From: DASVEE01 sp036399695 | Lineage (GTDB): Bacteria; Acidobacteriota; Thermoanaerobaculia; Gp7-AA8 | Reading direction: 5' to 3' | DNA: 33,852 nucleotides | NCBI GenBank assembly: GCA_036399695.1 | Contig: DASWMP010000346.1 | Coordinates: 1 to 33,852, forward strand | Part shown: positions 17,523 through 24,785 of the stretch, in pieces | Layout: every line of letters starts with the position of its first letter | How positions within the stretch are numbered: position 1 is the stretch's first letter | Translations under genes and position numbers: made by a program | Notes under the pieces: generated by a model | Seen by the model: the letters and a program-made list of their open reading frames with translations, nothing else | Databases searched by the model: none | Told to the model about the DNA's origin: nothing

Positions 17523-18452
17523 ATGCACGACATGGAAATGGAACTGGAAAGTGAATTCGAGTTTGAGAACGCAGGCCTCGGTGAATTCGAGAACCCGTAC
17601 GGTGAGACCCCGCTCGGCGAAGGGCCCTTCGGTGAAGGTCCGCTGGGCGAAGGACCGTTCGGCGAATCGCCGCTCGGCGAGTTCGAGCACGAGCAGGTGC
17701 TCGGCTTCGGCGAGTCCGAGTGGGAGTCCGAAGACGAGCTGTTCTTCGGGAAGATCTGGAAAGGGATCAAGAAGGCCGCGTCCGTGGCCGCCCCGATCCT
17801 GAGGAAGGTGGCGAAGGTCGCCGCCCCGATGGTCGGCACCGCCATCGGCGGACCGCTCGGCGGGAAGCTCGGCTCGCTCGTCGGCAACGCGCTCGAAAGC
17901 GAGTACGAGTTTGAAGGTCCGCTCGGCGAGTACGAGTACGAATCCGAGAGCGAAGCGGAGTTCGAGTCCGTCATGGCCGGCCCGCTCACCGAAGCACAGG
18001 GGCTCGGCGAGCTGATGGCCGCGATCGCCGCGAACGCCGCCACCGACACGGAAGCGGAAGCGCAGATCGGCGGCGCGATCATGATCTCCCTCTCCCCCTC
18101 CGACCGCGACGCGTTGCGCGACGTCCTGCCGTCGCTGACGCGCGGCGCCGCCGTGCTGACGCGCGTCCTGCGCCGTCATCCGTCCACACGCGTGGTCGTC
18201 CGCGCCGTCCCGACGATCGTCAAGCGCACCGCCATTCAGCTCAAGAAACGGGCCGCGAACGGCGAGCCGGTCACGAAGAAGGGCGCCGCGCGCGCGATGG
18301 CTTCGCAGACCCGCCGCGTCCTGGCCACGCCCAGCGTCTGCGCCCGCGCCATGCAGCGCAACGTGAAGGCCACGCAGTCGGTGAGCCGCCGCAACAACGG
18401 CCGTTCCGACCGCGGGCGGTCCGGCAACGGGCGTCAGGCCTTCGCCTGGTAA
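17523..18452 (+). CDS. Unknown-system protein 1: acidic/cationic two-faced protein
   Basis: This 309-residue protein is of no family I recognise. Residues 1-75 are extremely acidic with five-residue pseudo-repeats (GEGPF, GEGPL, GESPL). Residues 75-125 form a cationic, Gly/Ala-rich amphipathic stretch (FFGKIWKGIKKAASVAAPIL, then VAAPMVGTAIGGPLGGKLG). Residues 125-155 are acidic again (EYEFEGPLGEYEYESESEAE). The C terminus (about 217-290) is basic and aligns without gaps to the next gene's product (GEPVTKKGAARAM against GKPVTAQTAVRAL). There is no signal peptide. AAAGGAG precedes ATG 17523. It leads a seven-gene run. The charge pattern suggests a self-masked membrane-active or assembly protein; this is inference. 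Confidence 0.8.
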   Translation: MHDMEMELESEFEFENAGLGEFENPYGETPLGEGPFGEGPLGEGPFGESPLGEFEHEQVLGFGESEWESEDELFFGKIWKGIKKAASVAAPILRKVAKVAAPMVGTAIGGPLGGKLGSLVGNALESEYEFEGPLGEYEYESESEAEFESVMAGPLTEAQGLGELMAAIAANAATDTEAEAQIGGAIMISLSPSDRDALRDVLPSLTRGAAVLTRVLRRHPSTRVVVRAVPTIVKRTAIQLKKRAANGEPVTKKGAARAMASQTRRVLATPSVCARAMQRNVKATQSVSRRNNGRSDRGRSGNGRQAFAW

Positions 18453-18498
18453 GCACTCCGACAGCAGTCCCGCAGGAACGCCACAAAGGAGCAGCACC

Positions 18499-19233
18499 AT
18501 GAGCAGCGCTCTGTTCGAATACGAAACCGGCCAGACCGAGGCCTTTTACGAATCGGTCGTGACGGCGGCACGCGGCGGCCAGCGTCACAGGCAGCTCGGC
18601 ATCCTCGCCATGCGCGCGGCACGTGCCGCGCTCGTCGAGGGGAACCAGGACGCCGGCGATCCGGAGTGGGAGGCGGAGTGGGAAGCCGCACCCGCGTACT
18701 TCCACCAGTCGTTCTCACTGCAGGAAGCTCTTCCGGCCGCACTGATGATGGAGCACCTGGCGCACGGCGCCGCGGAGGCGGAGAGCGACGGTGAAGCGTT
18801 CGCCTTCCTCGCACCACTGCTGCCGATGGCGCTCAAGGCGCTCCCGATGGTGGCGAAGTTCGGCGCGAAGATGCTGCCGAAGATCGCCTCGACGGTCATG
18901 AAGGCCGCGCCGAAGGTAATCAAAGGAGTGCAGGGCGTCGCCAGGACGCTGCGCAACGATCCGGTCTCCCGTCCGCTCATCCAGGCGTTGCCGAACGTCG
19001 TCCGCCAGACGACGGCAGACATCGCCCGGCAGGTCGCGCAGGGGAAACCGGTCACGGCGCAGACGGCCGTGCGGGCGCTGGCGCGCAACACGGCCAAAGT
19101 CCTCTCCGATCCACGCAAGGTCGTCCAGGCGGTGAGCGCCGCCAAGAAGGCCGACCAGCGCGTCCACCGCTCGCTCGCCAGTCCCGCTGCCGCCGCCATG
19201 ATCCCGGTCAAGAAGCCGTGCAAGTGCCAGTGA
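18499..19233 (+). CDS. Unknown-system protein 2: paralogue of protein 1
   Basis: This is a 244-residue protein. The N-terminal 100 residues are mildly acidic (FEYETGQTEAFYES, WEAEWEAAP, AEAESDGEAFAF). A hydrophobic-cationic stretch follows (about 103-150: LAPLLPMALKALPMVAKFGA, KMLPKIASTVMKAAPKVIKG). The C-terminal domain (about 152-224) is homologous to that of the preceding protein: LRNDPVSRPLIQALPNVVRQ aligns with LRRHPSTRVVVRAVPTIVKR, and both end in a VLxxP segment. The tail has CKCQ. GGAG stands 8 bases before the ATG. No signal peptide or family is recognised. The shared architecture shows the pair arose by duplication and probably act together. Confidence 0.82.
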   Translation: MSSALFEYETGQTEAFYESVVTAARGGQRHRQLGILAMRAARAALVEGNQDAGDPEWEAEWEAAPAYFHQSFSLQEALPAALMMEHLAHGAAEAESDGEAFAFLAPLLPMALKALPMVAKFGAKMLPKIASTVMKAAPKVIKGVQGVARTLRNDPVSRPLIQALPNVVRQTTADIARQVAQGKPVTAQTAVRALARNTAKVLSDPRKVVQAVSAAKKADQRVHRSLASPAAAAMIPVKKPCKCQ

Positions 19234-19242
19234 GGCTTCGCC

Positions 19243-20571
19243 ATGCTCGAAACGATCGACTTCACCGCTGAAGCGCCACCGCCGCCGCAGAAGGTGCAAC
19301 GGAAGGCCGCACGCCGCGGCACCGCGCTCGCCGACTGGCTGAAAGTGCAGCCGGTCAGCGTGACGCGGCATGCGGCCGGGCTCCGGCCGTTCACCCGGGA
19401 GGAGTTCGGCGACGGCGCGATGGCGCCGACCGAAGGACACCTCCAGGCGGCCAACGCGCTCATTGCGAAGCTGCGCACGCAACTGCTGGAAATGACGGAG
19501 CGCGTCGGCGAAGCGTCGGCGCGCGCGCAGGCGGATCCGTCATCGCGCAATCTCACCCGCTTCGTCACGATGAAGGACCGCGCTCACGAGTGGGTGCAGC
19601 TCATCGAGAAGGTGTGGGACTTTTATCTCGAGCTGTTCGGCCAGCGGCAGAGCCGTTTCGCTTCCTGGCTGCTGAGCTGCGACCGCATCGCCCTCGATTG
19701 CTATCAGACGGCCTTCCTCAACATCGGGGTCGCCAAGTCGATCCCGGCGCCGCCGCCGTTCTCGTACATGCGCACAGGCATGTCGCCGGCGACGTTCCGC
19801 CGCTCGATTCCTCTCAGCAAGCTGGGGGCGCAGCTCAATCCGTTTCCTCTCATTCAACTCCCCTATCACCGCCTCATGAACCCATGGACTCTCGGCGCGA
19901 TCCTGCACGAGGTCAGTCATAACCTGCAGAACGACCTCGGCATCGACAAGGCGGTGCCGCAGGCGATCCACGCGCGCCTCGTCGCCGAGGGCATCCCGGC
20001 CTCGGTTGCGGACGTGTGGAAGGGCTGGAACCGCGAGATCTTCGCCGACATGGCGGGCCTGCTCCTCGGCGGGCCGCCGATCGTGGCGTCGCTGATGGAC
20101 GTGGTCGGCCGTTCGCCGGCGAACACGCTGACGTTCTCGGAAGGGGCGCCGCATCCGACGCCGTGGCTGCGCACCTTCATCAGTTGCGAGCTGCTGCGGC
20201 GGATGGGCTTCCCCGACGAGGCGGCCGATTACTCGCGCGCCTGGCGCAAGCTCTATCCCGATCCGCGCCAGGGAAACATCCCGCGCGCGGTCCTGGACAC
20301 GGCCGAGCAGTCGATCGCGCTCGTTGTCGAGTCGATCTGCTATCGCAAGTATCCGCAGCTCGGCAACAAGGCGCTGGCGGAGGTCTTCTGCTTCGCGCCG
20401 AAGGAGCAGACGATCGTCGAGGAGGCCGCACGCCGCCTCGCGGCCGGGATCGATCCCGGCGTCGTCCCCGAACGCTTTCTCATCGGCGCCGCACGCGTGG
20501 CCATCGATCGCAAGCTGGCCCGCCCCGGCGTCATCACGAAAAACTTCTATCGCGAGCTGGCGAGGAGATGA
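19243..20571 (+). CDS. Unknown-system protein 3: HExxH metalloprotease-like protein
   Basis: This is a 442-residue protein without signal peptide or membrane segment. The zinc motif HEVSH lies at 222-226 in ILHEVSHNLQNDLG. Forty residues later NREIFADMAGLLLGG offers the third ligand (Glu265, or Asp269), the arrangement of gluzincin-type peptidases. The N terminus (1-50) is Pro/Lys/Arg-rich (APPPPQKVQRKAARRG). The middle (65-165) is helical. The gene starts 9 bp after protein 2 and ends in an ATGA overlap with the next, so it belongs to the operon. The obvious candidates for its substrate are the two preceding proteins, by context only. I cannot place it in a named MEROPS family. Confidence 0.8.
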   Translation: MLETIDFTAEAPPPPQKVQRKAARRGTALADWLKVQPVSVTRHAAGLRPFTREEFGDGAMAPTEGHLQAANALIAKLRTQLLEMTERVGEASARAQADPSSRNLTRFVTMKDRAHEWVQLIEKVWDFYLELFGQRQSRFASWLLSCDRIALDCYQTAFLNIGVAKSIPAPPPFSYMRTGMSPATFRRSIPLSKLGAQLNPFPLIQLPYHRLMNPWTLGAILHEVSHNLQNDLGIDKAVPQAIHARLVAEGIPASVADVWKGWNREIFADMAGLLLGGPPIVASLMDVVGRSPANTLTFSEGAPHPTPWLRTFISCELLRRMGFPDEAADYSRAWRKLYPDPRQGNIPRAVLDTAEQSIALVVESICYRKYPQLGNKALAEVFCFAPKEQTIVEEAARRLAAGIDPGVVPERFLIGAARVAIDRKLARPGVITKNFYRELARR

Positions 20572-21047
20572 CGGTCATGACGCTCGTCTCCTCCTTCGCC
20601 TGCTTCCGCGACCGCCTGCGCGCGCTCGACGAGATCGTGCGCCAGCTCGGCCTCACGATCGACGACGCCCCGGAGAACGGGGACGGCCTGGAGCCGGCCA
20701 TCGTCGAAGCGCTGCGTGCGCAGACCGCCGAGCTGGAGCACGAGATCGGCGAGACACTCCGGTCGTTCGAGCGCCACGTCTCCGGCGCGACGGCGGCCGG
20801 TTGCCAGCAGACGGTCAACCGCGTCTGGCGCGCGATGCAGTTCGAGCTCGCGTCGTACGACGCGCTCGCGGAGCTGGAGCGCGTCGGCGCGGAACGGGGC
20901 GGCGCATGGCAGCGCTGGACCGCGGTCGTCCGGGAAGTGCTCGAGCGTTGTGCTCAGACCGTTTACGAGACCGCCGACGCGCTCGCCCTCTGCTGGCGCG
21001 AGCTGGTCGAGACCTCAATCTATTCACCAGGAGGAATTCATGGCTGA
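20568..21047 (+). CDS. Unknown-system protein 4: small helical protein
   Basis: This is a 159-residue, all-helical-looking soluble protein (FRDRLRALDEIVRQLGLTID, AELEHEIGETLRSFERHV, CQQTVNRVWRAMQFELASYD). No metal, nucleotide or DNA-binding motif is visible. Start ATG 20568 overlaps the metalloprotease stop (ATGA), and its end overlaps the next gene's start by 8 bp. Such tight coupling suggests stoichiometric synthesis with both neighbours, for example as an adaptor or chaperone. I do not recognise the family. Confidence 0.78.
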   Translation: MTVMTLVSSFACFRDRLRALDEIVRQLGLTIDDAPENGDGLEPAIVEALRAQTAELEHEIGETLRSFERHVSGATAAGCQQTVNRVWRAMQFELASYDALAELERVGAERGGAWQRWTAVVREVLERCAQTVYETADALALCWRELVETSIYSPGGIHG

Positions 21048-22299
21048 TTTCGATACCGCTTTCCCGATCTGGACGGAGAACGTCAACACGTCGAACGTGG
21101 CGGGGACGACTACGCCCTCCGGTCGCGGCCGCGGCGACTCGTCCCTGGCCTCGATCAGCGAGATCCTCGGCTGGCGCGTCAACAAGAGCGACCCGCAGGG
21201 CATCCGCCGCGCACTGAACGAGGCGTTCAACATCACGAAGCACGAGGACGGCCGCAGCGTCGTCAACTGGAAGCAGCGCGGCTTCCGCGTGCAGGCCGGC
21301 TCGTCCGGCATCGCCGAGATCACCGGCGCGCAGCGCAGCCTGTACGAACGTGCACGGGCCATCGTCGACCAGGTCTATCCGCTGCTCGACGGACTGATGC
21401 CGCTGACGTCGGATCCGGACTGGGAGGACATCAACGCCATCCAGTCGATGATCCGCCCGGAGCTGGAAGACATGGTGGCGCAGTTCGGGGCCGAGGGAGG
21501 ACCGGTGCTGCAGCGGATCGACAACGACCTGCAGATGCTCATCGCGTACAACCCGGCGACGCAACCACCGCCACCGTTTATCGATCCGGCGAGGGTGACC
21601 GGCCAGCTCGGCCTGCTGCGTGACCGTCTCGGCCTCACGAAGGACAAGGTCAACACCATCGAGGAAGAGCTGCGGCTGACGAACTTTCACACGATCGTGA
21701 ACTACCTCGACATGCTGCGGCTGACCTGGCACGCGCAGCGCGAATCGTTCGACCGCACGAACGCTGACTCGTATCTCGGAACGCATACGGTGCTCATCGA
21801 ACGGGCGCTCGCCTGCGTCGCCGAGTCCGTGCAGGAGGTCTACCGGGCCATGGACTCGGTGTTCGTCGGACCGCTCGAACGGAGCGCCATCCAGTTGACC
21901 ATCGGCTCCGGCAGGTCCCAGGTGCTCGTCACAATCGCCGAGCTGCTCGACTGGGTCGACGAGGTGGCCACGCGGCGAGGCTTCGACATCATCCGCGACG
22001 GCGGCAAGGACGGCATCATCTACGCGCTGAAGCCGACGCTCGCCAGTCTCAAAAAGCTGCTCGGCGATGCCATCGGCGCCATTGCATCGCAAAACAACAA
22101 TGGCTCGGGACTCCCGAAGGCTCTCGTCACGAACCGGGTTACCTCCACGCTCGACGAGCTCCAGACGCATCTCGCGAGCGCAGCGAGGCTGGCCGGAGAG
22201 ATCCAGCGTCCTCCCGCTCCTCCCTCCCCGAACCCCGGCGGGACTCCGATCATCAGCGGCCGGCGTCGCCGCCGCCGCGCCACGCGTCAGACCACGTAA
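21040..22299 (+). CDS. Unknown-system protein 5: 419-aa soluble protein
   Basis: This is a 419-residue protein of unrecognised family. The N terminus has a distinctive, probably conserved stretch (FPIWTENV, TTTPSGRGRGDSSLASISEI, LGW). The body is mostly helical (GAQRSLYERARAIVDQVYPL, LDMLRLTWHAQRESFDRT, ALACVAESVQEVYRAMDSVF), and the C terminus is Pro-rich ending in a poly-Arg tail (GRRRRRRATRQ, about 407-417) that could bind nucleic acid or an acidic partner such as protein 1. Start ATG 21040 has a strong CAGGAGGAATTC leader and overlaps the previous stop. No signal peptide or membrane helix is seen. Confidence 0.82.
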   Translation: MADFDTAFPIWTENVNTSNVAGTTTPSGRGRGDSSLASISEILGWRVNKSDPQGIRRALNEAFNITKHEDGRSVVNWKQRGFRVQAGSSGIAEITGAQRSLYERARAIVDQVYPLLDGLMPLTSDPDWEDINAIQSMIRPELEDMVAQFGAEGGPVLQRIDNDLQMLIAYNPATQPPPPFIDPARVTGQLGLLRDRLGLTKDKVNTIEEELRLTNFHTIVNYLDMLRLTWHAQRESFDRTNADSYLGTHTVLIERALACVAESVQEVYRAMDSVFVGPLERSAIQLTIGSGRSQVLVTIAELLDWVDEVATRRGFDIIRDGGKDGIIYALKPTLASLKKLLGDAIGAIASQNNNGSGLPKALVTNRVTSTLDELQTHLASAARLAGEIQRPPAPPSPNPGGTPIISGRRRRRRATRQTT

Positions 22300-22314
22300 G
22301 AGAGGAACCAACCC

Positions 22315-23415
22315 ATGGCAACCGAAAAGGAATACCAAGATCTCCTCGACAAGATGGGGAAGCTGCGTGAGACGGTCTCGTCGCAGATGGCGCCGCAGAT
22401 CGCGGAAAACCCGCGACTGGCGGAAATCCTCTCGCAGCACATCGACGACATGCTCACGGCCGTCGTCCACGCCGAATCGCAGACGCTCCCGCCGGCCGAT
22501 CACGGGCTGGCGGAACTGATCGGCCTCGGCGCCGGCAGCGCCCGCGACCTCGGCCAGACGCGCATCCCCATCAGCGTGCAGCCCTACGACGAAACCGTCA
22601 CGTCGGAACGGCTCATCGCGATGGCCGACCTCTATTACATCTACCAGCACGAACAGCTCGGCGTCTTCCGCGCGATCCAGAAGCTGCAGCAGCTCTTCCG
22701 CGCCGGCGCCGTGCGGCTCTCCTCCGGAGAAGGGGCCTACCACCTCTATCAGTTCGACCGCCGCGGTCTGCTGCGCTACACGCGCCGCGACCGCTTCGCC
22801 GCCTACTGCCGCGCGTTCGGCTACTGCGCCGCACCGCCGCCCCCGGGGGCGAAGCCGAACCGCGACTTCCATCCCCTCTTCTCCGGCTTCGTCCGCGAGA
22901 CGGCACTCTTCTGGCGCGACAAGCGGGTGTCGGAAGTCATTCGCGAGCGTTCCAGCGATCCGGCCTTCGGCTCGATCGCCATCGTCCGGCGGAAGGGGCT
23001 CGACCTGCGGAACAACCTGAAGTTCTCGTCGTACGGTCACCTGAACGTGCTGCGCGTGGAAGTGATGCAGCTCCTCGACGAGGCGTTCCGCGTCCTCGGC
23101 GCGGAGGACATCCGCAAGCTGTTCGGCGCCGACAACGCCTGGGACGTCGTGGAAGAAGTGCTGACGCGCTATTACAACGAGGATCTCAGCACGTCGCCGC
23201 GGCAGCGCATGGCCGTGGCCGGACGGGAGATCCTCCGCTGGATCGGCCAGTCGCACATCCTGCAGACGGCGCGCACGGAGTTCGAGACGCTGCTGGTCAA
23301 CGTCGCGGAGTACGCCGAGGAGTGGCTCACGAGCGCGGAATCGCTCGGCGTGAGCGACCGTGCGTCGGGGAACGTCGTGGCCTGGAAGCCGCGCCGCGTC
23401 GCCGAAGGAGCGTGA
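22315..23415 (+). CDS. Unknown-system protein 6: 366-aa soluble protein
   Basis: This is a 366-residue protein without recognised domain, signal peptide or membrane helix. The N terminus is helical and acidic (EKEYQDLLDKMGKLRETVSS). The centre has aromatic/Arg-rich segments (LYYIYQHEQLGVFRAIQKLQ, YQFDRRGLLRYTRRDRFAAY) before a Pro stretch (APPPPGAKPN, about 175-185). The C-terminal half is again helical (VLRVEVMQLLDEAFRVLGAE, AWDVVEEVLTRYYNEDL). GAGAGG lies 9 bases before the ATG, 15 bp after the previous stop. A hairpin at 23421 follows, so it is probably the last gene of the main transcript. Confidence 0.82.
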   Translation: MATEKEYQDLLDKMGKLRETVSSQMAPQIAENPRLAEILSQHIDDMLTAVVHAESQTLPPADHGLAELIGLGAGSARDLGQTRIPISVQPYDETVTSERLIAMADLYYIYQHEQLGVFRAIQKLQQLFRAGAVRLSSGEGAYHLYQFDRRGLLRYTRRDRFAAYCRAFGYCAAPPPPGAKPNRDFHPLFSGFVRETALFWRDKRVSEVIRERSSDPAFGSIAIVRRKGLDLRNNLKFSSYGHLNVLRVEVMQLLDEAFRVLGAEDIRKLFGADNAWDVVEEVLTRYYNEDLSTSPRQRMAVAGREILRWIGQSHILQTARTEFETLLVNVAEYAEEWLTSAESLGVSDRASGNVVAWKPRRVAEGA

Positions 23416-23420
23416 TGCCC

Positions 23421-23445
23421 GGGCGAAACGTGAAACGTTTCGCCC
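23421..23445 (+). terminator. Hairpin after unknown-system protein 6
   Basis: GGGCGAAACGT and ACGTTTCGCCC form a perfect 11-bp stem with a GAA loop, 5 bp after the stop, followed by CCTTTCC. It may be an attenuating terminator between the operon body and the regulator gene, or an operator for that regulator. Confidence 0.55.
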
Positions 23446-23478
23446 CTTTCCGTCACTACTGAGTCGAGGTTCAAGCTC

Positions 23479-23889
23479 ATGACACGGTCCGCTGCGGTTC
23501 TGGACTTGCGGTTGGAAGGCGCCGAAGCGATCTCGCGGCTGGCTGAAGATCTGGTCCGTCAGGCCGCGGCGGTCCCCTCGTCTGCCGATGATGACGTACT
23601 GGTCGACCTCGAGATCGACGGCGTACGCTGTCTGGTGGTGCGCTCGGAACCAAAAGCCGCGGCGCCGGCACCAGTTGCGCCGACAGCCGCCGCTCCGCTC
23701 ATCCGCGACCGCCTCAGCCCCCGCGAGCTCGAGATCGCGCGCATGGTCGCGGAAGGCCACCCGAACAAAGCGATCGCCGCCGTGCTGGACATCAGCACCT
23801 GGACGGTCAACACCTACCTGCGCCGGATGTTCGCGAAAACAGGTGCTACCTCCCGCGCGGCGATGGTGGCCAAGCTGATGCGCAGTTGA
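23479..23889 (+). CDS. LuxR-type helix-turn-helix protein
   Basis: This is a 136-residue protein with a GerE/LuxR DNA-binding domain at about 79-135 (LSPRELEIARMVAEGHPNKA, then IAAVLDISTWTVNTYLRRMF). There is no receiver domain with phospho-accepting Asp; the N terminus (1-55) is a short alpha/beta-like segment (DVLVDLEIDGVRCLVVRSEP) joined by an Ala/Pro linker. It is therefore probably a stand-alone regulator whose input is unknown. It is co-directional with the six preceding genes and separated from them by a hairpin, so it is the likely regulator of the operon. A convergent repeat hairpin follows. Confidence 0.88.
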   Translation: MTRSAAVLDLRLEGAEAISRLAEDLVRQAAAVPSSADDDVLVDLEIDGVRCLVVRSEPKAAAPAPVAPTAAAPLIRDRLSPRELEIARMVAEGHPNKAIAAVLDISTWTVNTYLRRMFAKTGATSRAAMVAKLMRS

Positions 23890-23892
23890 GCG

Positions 23893-23976
23893 GGGAAACG
23901 ATGGGACAGATGGGACTTATAGGACCTATGGCCGCGCTCAGCGGTGCGGTTCACCCATAGGTCCCATAGGTCCCCT
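23893..23976. repeat. Inverted 9-bp-unit arrays between convergent genes
   Basis: GGGAAACGATGGGACAGAT with following units faces CCCATAGGTCCCATAGGTCC; the inner 10 bp (GGACCTATGG and CCATAGGTCC) pair across about 23 bp. It sits between the LuxR-type gene and the convergent HExxH gene, where it could act as a bidirectional terminator. Confidence 0.7.
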
Positions 23977-23984
23977 CTGCCCAC

Positions 23985-24785
23985 TCACGGCGGCGGCGGC
24001 GCCACATCCTGCGCCAGGCGGTACGCCTCAATCTCCGTCCAGCGCTCGTGGTACTGGCGCTGCTCCGAGGCCACGTTGCTCGTCGTGTGAATGAACCCCG
24101 CCTTCAGGTACCGCAGGCGGAAGAAGCGCGGCTCCTCCTGGAAGGCGTACAGCGGCGCCTCCACCGAATCGAGCTGCTGGGACTGGATCGCGTGGACGGC
24201 TTCGTGGTTCCAGATCTCCGGGCCCGTGCCCTTCACCACCGCGGGGAAGATGCCCCAGGTGTAGCCGACGAAGACGTGCTCCTCGACGACCGGGTCATTG
24301 CGCTCGAAGGAGAGCATGCCATCGCGGATCTGCACGTCGTCGGCGTCTCGGATGGCCTGGGCCAGAAAGAACGACTCGACCACGGAGACGTCCAGGTCCA
24401 CCCGGGAGGCATGCTCCCGATCAGCGGGCGTAGCGATGCGCAGCCGCAGCGGGCCAACGGTGTAGCCGATGTGGCTCAGCGGATGGTTGCCGGAGGCGGT
24501 GTTCTCCACGAGCGACGAGGCGGCGTTCGCGATGAGCCAGCCGGTGGCCACGTCTCCCCGCCCGGCCCGTTCCTTCGCCTCGGAGAAGCCGTAACCGGCC
24601 ACGAGTCCCGCCAGCACGAGCCGCACGGCATCGCGCCGGCTCTTCACCTTGCCCTGCGCCGCCGCACTCAGCACCGTGAAGAGTGACGTGGCGGAGATGT
24701 TGACCGCGCGCATGCGCCGGCGGTCGGCGGCCTGCGCCGGAAGAACGAGAGCGACGGCAAGTACGGCGGCGATGATTCGCGTCAT
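23985..24785 (-). CDS. Exported HExxH protein of unknown family
   Basis: This is a 266-residue protein with a clear signal peptide (MTRIIAAVLAVALVLPAQAA). The zinc-type motif HEAVH (194-198) occurs in EIWNHEAVHAIQSQQ, and a downstream ERWTEIEAYRLAQ supplies Glu251 or Glu253 as a possible third ligand, so it may be a periplasmic or outer-surface metalloprotease. The middle is predicted beta-rich (YTVGPLRLRIATP). Start ATG 24785 overlaps the stop of the upstream nuclease gene (ATGA), so both exported proteins are co-translated. The C terminus ends in four prolines. I cannot name the family; catalytic activity is inference. Confidence 0.78.
   Translation of the reverse strand: MTRIIAAVLAVALVLPAQAADRRRMRAVNISATSLFTVLSAAAQGKVKSRRDAVRLVLAGLVAGYGFSEAKERAGRGDVATGWLIANAASSLVENTASGNHPLSHIGYTVGPLRLRIATPADREHASRVDLDVSVVESFFLAQAIRDADDVQIRDGMLSFERNDPVVEEHVFVGYTWGIFPAVVKGTGPEIWNHEAVHAIQSQQLDSVEAPLYAFQEEPRFFRLRYLKAGFIHTTSNVASEQRQYHERWTEIEAYRLAQDVAPPPP

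Noticed and set aside
20815..23760. A 981-codon open frame on the minus strand antisense to the unknown operon
   Set aside because: It mirrors third-position GC bias of the plus-strand genes, has no ribosome binding site, and its translation is rich in Arg/Asp/His shadows. The plus-strand genes have good start signals and tight overlaps.
17523..23889. Phage, gas-vesicle or contractile-injection cluster
   Set aside because: No sheath, tube, baseplate, AAA ATPase, GvpA-like or capsid protein is recognisable. The VQRK string in the metalloprotease is too short to argue for an injection system.
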